NCBI GenBank assembly: GCA_036377675.1
Contig: DASUXY010000040.1
Coordinates: forward strand, 43,398 to 107,397
From: DASUXY01 sp036377675
GTDB lineage: Bacteria > Bacillota > Bacilli > Bacillales > Amphibacillaceae
Length of the DNA: 64,000 nucleotides
Direction: 5' to 3'
Within the stretch, counting starts at the first letter, position 1. The number at the start of each line of letters is the position of its first letter. The translations under genes and the position numbers were made by a program. Shown here in pieces: positions 19,106 through 27,564 of this stretch. The notes below the pieces were generated by a model that saw nothing but the letters and a program-made list of their open reading frames with translations, did not search any database and was not told the DNA's origin.

Positions 19106-20413
19106 TTATCGATCCATGACTTGGGCCATTAACAATCCTTTTCCTACTAATTTCTTTTTCGTGAACACTTCTACATCTATTTTCGCATAAATTCGCCCAG
19201 CTTCCAATAGACGTGGCTTAATAATGAGTTGGCTTTCAATAGGGACTGGTTCAATAAAATAAACGGTAATATTTTCAACAACAAGATCGCCTTTTTTAAG
19301 ATGTTGCAAGAGACGACTACTTGCTTCTGTAATGATCGCTGTAAAAACTCCATTTGACAATGAACCTAACTGATTCGTCATTTGTGGAAGAACTTCAGTT
19401 GCATAAGTCGTTTCTTCTCCATCAATCGTCTCCATGTTGCTTGAGACGATATCGTCAATTGTATTTACAACTTGTGGATGACGTTGTATTTGTTGCAAAG
19501 CTTTCAAGACATCTTGTCGAGAAATAATTCCTTCAAATTTATTCGCCTCATTCACTACTGGAACGAGATCAATCCCTTCCCATACCATCATATGTGCCGC
19601 ATAAGCTAACGATGTTTTTCCATGAACAACTAACGGATTTCGCGTCATAATTTTATCGATCGTCAAGCGGGGATCTTTTTCCAAAATATCCCTCGATGTT
19701 ACCATACCGATAACGTCATGATTTTTCGATAATACGGGAAATCTTGTATGCTTTGAACGTTCTTCAAGTTCATACCAACGTTCAATCGAATCTTTCGGAT
19801 GCAAATAATGGACGTCTTGAGAGGGAATAGCAATATCTTCAACTAACACAATTTCTTTTTTAATGAGCTGGTCATAAATCGCCCGATTGATCATCGCTGC
19901 AACTGTAAAGGTGTCGTAACTCGTCGATATGATTGGCAATTGCATTTTATCTGCTAACTGTTTAATGTGATCTTCGGTATCAAATCCTCCCGTAATTAAT
20001 ACAGATGCTCCTTCGTTCAATGCTAACTCATGAGCTTTCACTCTGTTTCCTACAATCAAGAGAGAATCGGGTTCTGTATAGCGCATCATGGCGTCTAGTT
20101 TCATCGCACCGATAACGAATTTACTGAGCGTTTTATGAAGACCTTCTCTCCCACCAAGGACTTGTCCATCTACAACATTAACTATTTCTGCATATGTCAA
20201 TCGCTCGAAGTTTTCTTTCTTTTTCTGTTCAATCCGAATTGTTCCTACCCGCTCAATCGTACTGACTAACCCTTGATTTTCCGCTTCTTTAATCGCTCGG
20301 TAAGCTGTTCCTTCACTCACATCCATTGTTTTCGCTATTTGGCGAACGGAAATTTTTGTTCCGACTTCTAGTGTAGATATATGATGTAATATTTGTTCGT
20401 GCTTTGTTACCAT
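19106..20413 (-). CDS. ytoI: CBS-domain transcriptional regulator-like protein YtoI
   Basis: A four-part soluble protein of 435 residues. It has an N-terminal winged helix (about 1-60, ISVRQIAKTMDVSEGTAYRA), a DRTGG domain (about 75-180), a pair of CBS domains (about 190-310, with DVIGMVTSRDIL and FEGIISRQDVL) and a C-terminal hotdog thioesterase-like domain (about 330-430). The combination suggests a regulator that senses an adenine nucleotide, but no target is known. ATG at 20413 was chosen because GGTGG lies six bases upstream; ATG 20419 abuts that site. Confidence 0.85.
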   Translation of the reverse strand: MVTKHEQILHHISTLEVGTKISVRQIAKTMDVSEGTAYRAIKEAENQGLVSTIERVGTIRIEQKKKENFERLTYAEIVNVVDGQVLGGREGLHKTLSKFVIGAMKLDAMMRYTEPDSLLIVGNRVKAHELALNEGASVLITGGFDTEDHIKQLADKMQLPIISTSYDTFTVAAMINRAIYDQLIKKEIVLVEDIAIPSQDVHYLHPKDSIERWYELEERSKHTRFPVLSKNHDVIGMVTSRDILEKDPRLTIDKIMTRNPLVVHGKTSLAYAAHMMVWEGIDLVPVVNEANKFEGIISRQDVLKALQQIQRHPQVVNTIDDIVSSNMETIDGEETTYATEVLPQMTNQLGSLSNGVFTAIITEASSRLLQHLKKGDLVVENITVYFIEPVPIESQLIIKPRLLEAGRIYAKIDVEVFTKKKLVGKGLLMAQVMDR

Positions 20414-20483
20414 TTTCATCCACCGTCTTTCAACTGTACTAGTATTAACTTCTTAATTATTATACAGTTGATTACCTATAAGC

Positions 20484-20729
20484 TCAATATTCGCGTCTTC
20501 TTATTTGTTCCTGTTCCATAACAGGGGGGGATACTATTTGTAATAGAGTGGCTAAGTTTGCCCCTACGACAAGCAAGAAAAAAAGAAGCCATACCCCCCA
20601 AAAAACTGTCTCTAATGAAGAAGTAGCCAACGGAATATATGGCCATGCGAAATAAAGAAAAAATGCTGCTAAAAGCAATCGTAATAGCGCGTACTGGCGC
20701 AAGCCGAACACCCCCTCATTTCGCTCCAT
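20484..20729 (-). CDS. Small membrane protein of unknown function
   Basis: An 81-residue protein starting MERNEGVFGLRQYALL. It has two predicted membrane spans at about 12-31 and 41-62, then a short charged tail ending RRREY. ATG at 20729 has AAGGTG six bases upstream; a start eight codons earlier is less likely. I do not recognise a family. It lies between ytoI and the prepilin peptidase gene, on the same strand, with 54-88 base gaps, so it may be cotranscribed with ytoI. Conservation in related genomes would be the test of reality. Confidence 0.6.
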   Translation of the reverse strand: MERNEGVFGLRQYALLRLLLAAFFLYFAWPYIPLATSSLETVFWGVWLLFFLLVVGANLATLLQIVSPPVMEQEQIRRREY

Positions 20730-20817
20730 TTTAAGCACCTTATGCTTAAGCATATGAAATAATTTATTTTTCAGAACGAACCTTTTGAAAGAGGAGATTC
20801 CAAACGTTCAAAGAATG

Positions 20818-21609
20818 CTATTTTCCAATCGAGCTGTAAAAAGATAAGTCAATGAATCCGAAAAATGAAAGATACCAAGGAATAATCCAGTCTCCATAAA
20901 AGTAGGCAATCATAGATGCTAACAAAATAAATGGTGCAAAAGGGATCGGTTGTCTCTGTTTAATTTGTCCAAAACCTAATAAGATTATGCCGATCAGCGC
21001 TCCTCCGAAACAAGCTAATAAAAATGTGAGCAATACTTTTTCCACCCCTAAAACAATCCCTAAAATTGCTAATAATTTCATATCGCCTGCTCCCATACCG
21101 CCGCGGCTCGCAAGAATAATGACGGCGACCAATACGAAACCGATCAACGCTCCGATTATTGTTGTCCACCATGGCGTCAGCGGATATACGAGGCGAACGA
21201 TAATAAATAGTGGCAAAAAAAACAACAATATTTTATTCGGTATGAGCATATAATGTAGATCCGAAACGAAGATAATCATTGACATAGAAACAAAGAGGAT
21301 CGCTATAAACAACTCCGCTTCCATTCCAATGACGACGTAGCTCATCAGAAACAAACACCCCGTCATGAGCTCACTAAACGGATAAATATACGATATCTTT
21401 TCATAACATCGACGGCATCTACCGCCTTGGATTAGAAATGAAATGAGTGGAATAAGTTCATACCATAATAATGTCCGCTCACAAGAAAAACAACAGGAGC
21501 GTCCACAGAAGAAAGATTTGTTTTTCGGTAAACGCAAGCCGATGACATTAAAGAATGAGCCAAACACGAGGCCGATTACAAAAAATAACGTCATTAAATA
21601 AATAGTCAT
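20818..21609 (-). CDS. comC: Type IV prepilin peptidase / N-methyltransferase (ComC-like)
   Basis: A polytopic membrane protein of 263 residues in the A24 aspartic peptidase family, which cleaves prepilin leader peptides and usually N-methylates the new terminus. The cytoplasmic N-terminal loop carries two cysteine pairs, CCFSC (about 40-44) and CRRC (about 65-68). The two catalytic aspartates lie in VSDLHYMLIPN and in GGMGAGDMKLLA. In Bacillus this enzyme matures competence pseudopilins. Here it stands beside ytkL, with no other com gene in the window. Confidence 0.85.
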   Translation of the reverse strand: MTIYLMTLFFVIGLVFGSFFNVIGLRLPKNKSFFCGRSCCFSCERTLLWYELIPLISFLIQGGRCRRCYEKISYIYPFSELMTGCLFLMSYVVIGMEAELFIAILFVSMSMIIFVSDLHYMLIPNKILLFFLPLFIIVRLVYPLTPWWTTIIGALIGFVLVAVIILASRGGMGAGDMKLLAILGIVLGVEKVLLTFLLACFGGALIGIILLGFGQIKQRQPIPFAPFILLASMIAYFYGDWIIPWYLSFFGFIDLSFYSSIGK

Positions 21610-21739
21610 TTATTTATGGCTCCTTTAAGAATGCATCATACTCAAAAGGAAAACGCTTTTAGATTTATTGACAACGGAGAGCTGTTAAAACGTTCGATGA
21701 GGGAATAAGAACGTTACAACAATTGTTGGATTAGGGAGG

Positions 21740-21767
21740 AAAACGTGAGCGGCGGGGCTCACGTTTT
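21740..21767 (-). terminator. Rho-independent terminator after ytkL
   Basis: An 11-bp stem, AAAACGTGAGC paired with GCTCACGTTTT, with a six-base loop lies 22 bases past the ytkL stop. The minus-strand tail is T-rich. It separates ytkL from the prepilin peptidase gene. Confidence 0.8.
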
Positions 21768-21788
21768 GATAGGTAAATGTGTTAGTGT

Positions 21789-22469
21789 TTATAGATTGAT
21801 TTCATCGCCAACATTCATCGCTAAACCTTTACCGGTTCTAACTTTTTTAGCAAACGCTTCAGGATCTTGCTTGATGACTGGAAATGTGTTGTAATGTACA
21901 GGAACAACTGTTTCAGCATTAATCCAATCGGCTGCAATGAGTGCATCTTTAGGTCCCATCGTAAAGTTATCACCAATCGGGATAAACGCTATATCAATAT
22001 CGTTCATCTCACCAATCATTTTTAAATCCGAAAATAGACTCGTATCACCGACATGATAAATTGTTTTTCCTTCAATCGTTAATAAGATTCCCCCAGGCAT
22101 TCCTGTATAAATAAATGTTCCATCTTCTTCTTGAAAGGATGAACCATGAAATGCATGCGTAAATTTAACGCGCCCAAAATCGAAATCATATGCTCCACCG
22201 ATATTCATCGGGTGAGTTTTTAATCCTTTGTTACCTAAATAGACAGCTAATTCATTGAGAGCTACGACAAGTGAGCCATTCCGTTTAGCAATCTGTTCGG
22301 TATCACCGACGTGATCGTTGTGACCATGTGTAAGTAAAATGACATCTGCTTCAACTGTATTTGGATCAAGATCGCATAATTCATTCCCTGTAATAAATGG
22401 GTCGATTAAGATTGTATGTTGATCTGTTTGTACCTTCACTACTGAATGTCCATGATACGATATCTTCAC
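21789..22469 (-). CDS. ytkL: Metallo-beta-lactamase-fold hydrolase YtkL (UPF0173)
   Basis: A 226-residue metal-dependent hydrolase. The metal-binding motif is LLTHGHNDHVGDT, with further ligands in THAFHGSS, YHVGDTSLFSD and VPVHYNTF. The start is GTG at 22469 (KISYHGHSVVKV) with AAAGGAG five bases upstream; the frame extends a further 29 codons upstream without conservation. The length matches the family. The substrate is not known. Confidence 0.92.
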   Translation of the reverse strand: MKISYHGHSVVKVQTDQHTILIDPFITGNELCDLDPNTVEADVILLTHGHNDHVGDTEQIAKRNGSLVVALNELAVYLGNKGLKTHPMNIGGAYDFDFGRVKFTHAFHGSSFQEEDGTFIYTGMPGGILLTIEGKTIYHVGDTSLFSDLKMIGEMNDIDIAFIPIGDNFTMGPKDALIAADWINAETVVPVHYNTFPVIKQDPEAFAKKVRTGKGLAMNVGDEINL

Positions 22470-22571
22470 AATCAATCTCTCCTTTAAAATTAGTTGCACA
22501 TATATATTCGACAAAATGATTGTAAAATCCTTCATTTTCCTCATTTTTTTAACCATTGAAATGCTTTCACA

Positions 22572-23233
22572 TTATTTTTCTAAATTGTTTTTTATTTGCT
22601 CCAATTCCATATCAATCTGTGAATGTTCAAGTTTCTTCAAATCATCATCGAGGGTATAATGTAAGGAAATTCTTCACTCGTTTCCGCTTCTGCTTCATAC
22701 GCTAACACTTTTTCTTCCATTCGTTCAAAACGACGCTTATAACTTTCTCCTCCGAGCGATGACATCGTTCGATTTAATTTTGTTTTCACTTGGGCAACTT
22801 CAGCTCGGGCTTTTAACGTATCTTTTTTCAGCTTCATTTGATTATATTCTTTTTTCATTTCAGAAAGTTTACGTTTCAATGATTCGGAATCTTTTCGTGC
22901 ACGTTCCAAAGCTTCCTTTAATTGGGCTACTTGACTTTCATATTGTTTTTTATCAGAAATCGCCCGACAGGCTAACGGTTCTTCCCCCAATGCAACAGCC
23001 TTTTCTGCTTGCTTTTGTCGTTTTTCGACCATCATCTCGGCATCATTCGCTTTACGTTTTAACATTTTTTCATTTGCGATTTGCTTGGCAACAGCAGCCT
23101 CCACCTCTTGAAAATCAACGTCCATTTCACGCATAAATTGTTCGAGCATATTCACCGGATCTTCTGCTCGGTCTAACATCGCATTGATCTCAGAGCTAAC
23201 AATTGTTTTCATCCGCTTGAAAAATGCAAACAT
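22572..23233 (-). pseudogene. pspA: Phage-shock protein PspA/LiaH homologue, frameshifted near the C-terminus
   Basis: The first frame starts at ATG 23233 (MFAFFKRMKTIVSSEINAML, GGGAGGA upstream) and is a typical PspA/IM30 coiled coil. It stops at 22637 after the aberrant tail EEFPYIIPSMMI. A different frame continues from about 22666 with LHYTLDDDLKKLEHS and DMELEQIKNNLEK, which restores the conserved C-terminal helix, and stops at 22572. The whole interval is 662 bases; one added base gives 221 codons (220 residues). A single-base deletion near 22664-22670 explains this. It may be a real mutation or a sequence error. PspA proteins coat stressed membranes. Confidence 0.8.
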
Positions 23234-23456
23234 GATTAAACATTCCTCCCTCTTTAGGATGTATGTCCCCACGAATGACTTTACTCTTATACGAATAATG
23301 TCCTAACACAGTTTCAAGGAGACTATATACCCGATTTACATTTATCGTACCCCATATGGATAACGGTTACTACGTTCACGGACAAATCATTACCTTTCAG
23401 GGAAGATAAATCATGTTCATCATGTTAATCTTTTATGTGGACAGCTATCATGCACA

Positions 23457-24557
23457 TTACATCGGAATAAAGGTTTCAAATTGTTCCTTTTCTAAACATT
23501 CTCTCGCCTTTTTTCGATCCTTTTCTGATTGAAAGCTTAAACGTAATACGCCAAATACGTCTTCTCTCGCTTCAATGATGCGGATGTTCGTAATGCTAAT
23601 CTGTTCTTCAGCTAAAATCGTCGTTACATGTGAAATGACACCCGGTCGGTCTAAAACATCTACATACAAATCATAAAAAGCTTTGATAGCGCCTTTCGCT
23701 CGAACAGGAAGCGAATCGCGAAATGTTTTCGCACCAGAGAAGTAATTATAAAGTTCCTCACTTTCTCCAGACATGATGAGTCGTTTAACGATCTTCATTT
23801 CTTCCATCCATTCGTCAATTAAGTCGACTAAATTTGAACGGTTTTTTTTGAAAATGTCACTCCACATGTTCGGACTACTTGAAGCAATTCGTGTTATATC
23901 GCGAAATCCACCAGCTGCCAAAAAACCTATTCGCGGATCTTTAAGAGCATGATTTTTCACTTGTCTAACAAGACTTGTTGCCACTAAATGAGGAAAGTGA
24001 CTGATAACCCCTGTCAAACGATCATGCTCATCAGCTCCCATCGTTATAAACTTTGCTTTCGTTCCTCGCAACCAGTCTTTGAGCTCCAAAACACGCTCAG
24101 GATTCGCCTCCCGTGTAGGCGTTAAAATATAAAAAGCATTTTCAAATAGATGAGCTTTTGCACTTCCTACTCCCGTTTTATGCGAGCCAGCCATCGGATG
24201 GCCTCCAATAAATGTCACACCTTTGTCGTGTAACACTTTTGCTTTTCTAACGATTTCTCCCTTTGTACTGCCGACGTCTGTAATTAATGCTCCACGTTTT
24301 AAAGGTAGTTTAGCTAGTTTTTCTAAGTAATCTTCCACTTGCGTAACTGGACAAGCGAGTACAATCAAATCAGCTCGTGGAGCTTCCTTACGAATGGATA
24401 CGACAACGTCATCGATGACATTCATTCTTTGTGCCAACTGAGCATTTTCTATGTTTACATCGTAACCACTTACGTGTACATCATGTTCCTCCTTGAGAGC
24501 AAGAGTAACAGATCCGCCAATTAACCCTATACCGATTAACAATACGCGTCTCTTCAT
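23457..24557 (-). CDS. tyrA: Prephenate dehydrogenase
   Basis: Converts prephenate to 4-hydroxyphenylpyruvate for tyrosine synthesis. The 366 residues start with the NAD motif GIGLIGGSVTLAL, contain the catalytic histidine in FIGGHPMAGSHKTG and end with an ACT domain (about 290-366, beginning VDVLDRPGVISHVTTIL) expected to bind tyrosine as feedback inhibitor. It follows hisC by 22 bases. Together they lie behind a tyrosine T-box. Confidence 0.96.
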   Translation of the reverse strand: MKRRVLLIGIGLIGGSVTLALKEEHDVHVSGYDVNIENAQLAQRMNVIDDVVVSIRKEAPRADLIVLACPVTQVEDYLEKLAKLPLKRGALITDVGSTKGEIVRKAKVLHDKGVTFIGGHPMAGSHKTGVGSAKAHLFENAFYILTPTREANPERVLELKDWLRGTKAKFITMGADEHDRLTGVISHFPHLVATSLVRQVKNHALKDPRIGFLAAGGFRDITRIASSSPNMWSDIFKKNRSNLVDLIDEWMEEMKIVKRLIMSGESEELYNYFSGAKTFRDSLPVRAKGAIKAFYDLYVDVLDRPGVISHVTTILAEEQISITNIRIIEAREDVFGVLRLSFQSEKDRKKARECLEKEQFETFIPM

Positions 24558-24579
24558 ACGATATGTTCCTTCCTATGTT

Positions 24580-25656
24580 CTAAGTTGATATGAGAACTTT
24601 ATTTTTTAATACGTTACGGAGTTTATTATTTTCATCTTTTGTTCCGACTGTAATCCGTATGCCGTTTGAAAATGGACGAACAATTAAGCCATTTTCTAGT
24701 AAATATTGAGAAACTTTCATCGGGTCTTTACTTGGAATATTGATAAAAATAAAATTCCCTTGTGACGGATAATAAGAAAGTTTATGACGAGTACAAAAAT
24801 CAATATATTTTTGTCGCTCCATCGCATTTTTCTTAACACTTTTTTCAACAAATTGTTGATCCTCTAACGCTGCGAGTGCAGCTGTTTGGGCTAGTGTCGA
24901 AGTGTTGAACGGAAGTCTAACTACTTCTAATTGTTTAATGAATGACGTTGCACCGACACCATAACCGATCCGTAATGAAGCAAGACCATAAGCTTTAGAA
25001 AATGTGCGTAGTACGAATAGATTATTGTATTTATTCAAAAGTGGAATCGTTTCCGGATAATCAGCTGCCGTAACATACTCGTAATAGGCTTCGTCCATGA
25101 CAACGAGGACATGTGACGGAACAGATTGTAAAAATTTTTCTACTTCCGTACTGTTTACGTACGTCCCTGTTGGATTGTTTGGGTTACAGATCCAAACGAT
25201 TTTCGTCTCAGCATCGATTTGTTTTGCCATCGTATCTAAATCATAAACGCCATTTTTTAACGGAACTTCACGAATCTGTGCATCCTCAATGACAGCATGA
25301 TGACGATACTGTGGAAATGTTTGTGCTGCAGTGACAATATTTGTTCCTTTCTCAAGTAGTGCTCGACTAATCATTTGAATAAGCTCATCTAACCCGCTTG
25401 AAAAAATAAGTTGATTCTCATCGACTCCGAGGTGATCTGCTACGGCACGCCGAATATGGAGTGCACGCCCTTCTGGATAAATTGCAAAATGATCGATATC
25501 CGCAATCGCTTGACGGACGAGTGGCGAACTGCCATATGGATTTTCATTCGATGCCAGTTTAACGATTTCTGTTAACCCGTATTTACGTTTTACCTGTTCA
25601 GATGTTAGACCAGGAGAGTATGCTGTTAACGTTGATAATTGACTTTTTACTTTCAT
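24580..25656 (-). CDS. hisC: Histidinol-phosphate / aromatic aminotransferase
   Basis: A PLP-dependent class I/II aminotransferase of 358 residues. Motifs are KLASNENPYGSS, CNPNNPTGTY, the aspartate in MDEAYYEY, the PLP lysine in RTFSKAYGLASLRIGYG and RITVGTKDEN. In B. subtilis HisC acts in histidine synthesis and also transaminates phenylpyruvate and 4-hydroxyphenylpyruvate. Pairing with tyrA behind a tyrosine T-box suggests that aromatic use is the regulated one here. ATG 25656 (spacing eight from AAGGTG) was preferred over ATG 25662. Confidence 0.92.
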   Translation of the reverse strand: MKVKSQLSTLTAYSPGLTSEQVKRKYGLTEIVKLASNENPYGSSPLVRQAIADIDHFAIYPEGRALHIRRAVADHLGVDENQLIFSSGLDELIQMISRALLEKGTNIVTAAQTFPQYRHHAVIEDAQIREVPLKNGVYDLDTMAKQIDAETKIVWICNPNNPTGTYVNSTEVEKFLQSVPSHVLVVMDEAYYEYVTAADYPETIPLLNKYNNLFVLRTFSKAYGLASLRIGYGVGATSFIKQLEVVRLPFNTSTLAQTAALAALEDQQFVEKSVKKNAMERQKYIDFCTRHKLSYYPSQGNFIFINIPSKDPMKVSQYLLENGLIVRPFSNGIRITVGTKDENNKLRNVLKNKVLIST

Positions 25657-25792
25657 TTTCATCCCACCTTATTCGTTGTAAACATCCTGTTTATTCCTAC
25701 AAACAACTCATTGTACACGTACAGTTCATATAGCATATGAAGCACTTCACGTCACGATTAGATGGACGCATTTCAGCATAAAACGTTCCAAT

Positions 25793-26060
25793 AAAAAAAG
25801 CCCCTGCTCTAGCAGGGACGATAATCAATCGCGGTACCACCCTAAGTTGTGGACAGAAATCACCCATCCACCACTTCTCACAGATAACGGCTGCTCCGTC
25901 TTTTTTTACTTATTTAAACAACGCACGCCTGTTCAAAAAAGAAGCTCAAGGAAGTAATTCACAGTTCAAATATGTGCTGATTTACACCGACCATCAGCTC
26001 TCTAGTCAACAGGGAAATGAACGCTACTAAATCCTCTCATCGCTGATCAAATGATTTAGT
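25793..26060 (-). promoter_or_regulatory. T-box leader, tyrosine specifier, for hisC-tyrA
   Basis: On the minus strand the leader holds the AGTAGC and AGAGAGCTGATGG Stem I elements, then GAATTAC with specifier codon TAC (Tyr) at 25954-25956. The T-box core AGGGTGGTACCGCG lies at about 25830-25843. An intrinsic terminator, CCCTGCT with AGCAGGG followed by seven T, ends at about 25794. The arrangement GAA-N-TAC is aligned with the tyrS T-box elsewhere in this window (GAAATAC). Uncharged tRNA-Tyr should stabilise the antiterminator and allow hisC-tyrA transcription. Confidence 0.93.
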
Positions 26061-26065
26061 TTATA

Positions 26066-26094
26066 TTTATACCATAGTTGTTTACATTTGTAAA
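26066..26094 (-). promoter_or_regulatory. Promoter of the hisC-tyrA T-box transcript
   Basis: On the minus strand, TTTACA (26089-26094) and TATAAA (26066-26071) are separated by 17 bases, with an extended -10 TG one base before the -10 hexamer. The predicted transcript starts just ahead of the T-box Stem I. Confidence 0.75.
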
Positions 26095-26335
26095 GGGGGA
26101 GAATCTTCAAGCTCCTTCACCCATACTGTTCATCTATACACATCATTATAGGTCTTATGCTCATTTGTAAACAAATTAATCTTTTTCACTTGACATTCTT
26201 CACTTTACCCTTTAGTGTAATGAATTATCAATCAATTTTTCCTACTTTACACCAACCTTTACATCCTTAAAGTAAGGTTGAGAGAATCTCAATATCGTTA
26301 CAAGATGGTTACAAATACTAAAAGGAGGGCTATCA
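26095..26335 (+). promoter_or_regulatory. aroA upstream region with a leader hairpin
   Basis: No gene is seen. A TTGACA (26190-26195) may be a -35 box, but the best -10 candidates are weak (TAGTGT at 17 bases or TGTAAT at 20). A hairpin formed by CAACCTTTAC and GTAAGGTTG (26254-26280, one bulge) sits about 55 bases before the aroA start. No T-box core was found on this strand. Nothing else recognised. Confidence 0.3.
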
Positions 26336-27424
26336 TTGTCGGAATTAAAAGTGTTGCGTTCACAAATTGAAGAAAAAACGTTAGAACTCTTAAAACTTTT
26401 AAACGAACGAGGGGAAATTGCCCAACAAATCGGCAAGTTAAAAGAAATGCAAGGGGTGAAACGTTTCGATCCAGTCCAAGAGCGAAGACTGCTTGATTTA
26501 ATAGCTAAACATAACAAAGGTCCTTTCACGACGTCTACGGTGCAACATCTATTTAAACAAATTTTCAAAGCTAGCTTAGGGCTACAAGAGGATGATAACC
26601 GAAAAGCACTTCTCGTGTCAAGGAAGAAAAAACCAACCGATACGATTGTATCCGTTTGCGATGAACATATCGGAGACGGGCATGTACATTTCTTCATGGG
26701 TCCATGTGCTGTTGAAAGCTATGAGCAAGTGAAAGCTGTTGGGCAAGCGATTAAAAAACAAGGCTTAAAACTTCTTCGTGGAGGTGCTTTCAAACCGAGA
26801 ACATCTCCATACGATTTCCAAGGGTTAGGAATGGACGGATTAAAAATTTTAAAGCAAGTAGCAGACGAAGAAGGCTTAGGTGTTGTTAGTGAAATCTTAA
26901 ATCCATACGATATGGAAGCTGCTTTAGACTATGTTGATATTATCCAAATTGGTGCACGAAACATGCAAAACTTCGAGCTTTTGAAAGTCGCTGGTTCTGT
27001 TGATAAACCCGTGTTATTAAAGCGCGGTATGTCAGCAACTATTGAAGAGTTCATGTATGCTGCAGAATACATTCATGCCCAAGGAAATAACCAAATCATC
27101 CTCTGCGAAAGAGGTATTCGAACATATGAAAAAGCAACGAGAAATACACTTGATATTTCTGCTGTTCCTATCTTAAAGAAAGAAACGCACTTGCCAGTAA
27201 CTGTTGACGTTACGCACTCAACTGGTCGCAAAGATCTTCTGCTGCCAGCTACGAAAGCGGCGATTGCTATCGGCGCGGACGCAATTATGGCCGAAGTTCA
27301 TCCAGATCCTGCCGTCGCTTTATCCGATTCAGCACAACAGATGAATATCGATCAGTTTGATGATTATATGACAGAAGTAAAAGCTTTCGTAAAAACGACT
27401 CGAAAAGCCCCTGTCAACGTATAA
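26336..27424 (+). CDS. aroA: Bifunctional chorismate mutase / DAHP synthase
   Basis: A fusion of an AroQ-type chorismate mutase domain (about 1-90, with SQIEEKTLELLKLLNERGEI-like helix) and a KDO8P-type DAHP synthase (about 105-362, with FFMGPCAVES, LLRGGAFKPRTSPY and AIMAEVHPDP). This is the B. subtilis AroA (AroG) type: it starts the shikimate pathway and is inhibited by chorismate or prephenate through the mutase domain. The start codon is TTG at 26336, with AAAGGAGGG six bases upstream. It diverges from hisC-tyrA instead of following ccpA as in B. subtilis. Confidence 0.95.
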   Translation: MSELKVLRSQIEEKTLELLKLLNERGEIAQQIGKLKEMQGVKRFDPVQERRLLDLIAKHNKGPFTTSTVQHLFKQIFKASLGLQEDDNRKALLVSRKKKPTDTIVSVCDEHIGDGHVHFFMGPCAVESYEQVKAVGQAIKKQGLKLLRGGAFKPRTSPYDFQGLGMDGLKILKQVADEEGLGVVSEILNPYDMEAALDYVDIIQIGARNMQNFELLKVAGSVDKPVLLKRGMSATIEEFMYAAEYIHAQGNNQIILCERGIRTYEKATRNTLDISAVPILKKETHLPVTVDVTHSTGRKDLLLPATKAAIAIGADAIMAEVHPDPAVALSDSAQQMNIDQFDDYMTEVKAFVKTTRKAPVNV

Positions 27425-27443
27425 TGAATTAATGATTTCAATC

Positions 27444-27495
27444 AAAAAAGAGGCCAGTTCCAACTTTTAAATAAGCTGGAGTTGACCTCTTTTTT
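27444..27495. terminator. Bidirectional terminator between aroA and ald
   Basis: Arms 27444-27462 and 27477-27495 (core AAAGAGGCCAG with TTGACCTCTTT, a wobble inside) carry an A run on one side and a T run on the other. aroA and ald converge on it. Confidence 0.8.
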
Positions 27496-27564
27496 ATCTT
27501 TCCTTTGTAAGAAATGAAAGCGGATGTTTCTATCTGCTACTCTTACGAATCGTCCTCTTAACCA

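Noticed and set aside
22637..22675. Programmed ribosomal frameshifting as the explanation for pspA
   Set aside because: No slippery heptamer or following pseudoknot was seen at the junction, and PspA families do not use frameshifting. A plain deletion or sequence error is simpler.
25801..26050. Possible tRNA-like gene suggested by the conserved GGTACCACCC string
   Set aside because: The string is the complement of the T-box core; Stem I, specifier and terminator all fit a T-box leader on the minus strand.
26242..26697. A 151-codon minus-strand frame overlapping the start of aroA
   Set aside because: It is the antisense shadow of a well-supported gene, cysteine- and serine-rich, with no start signal.
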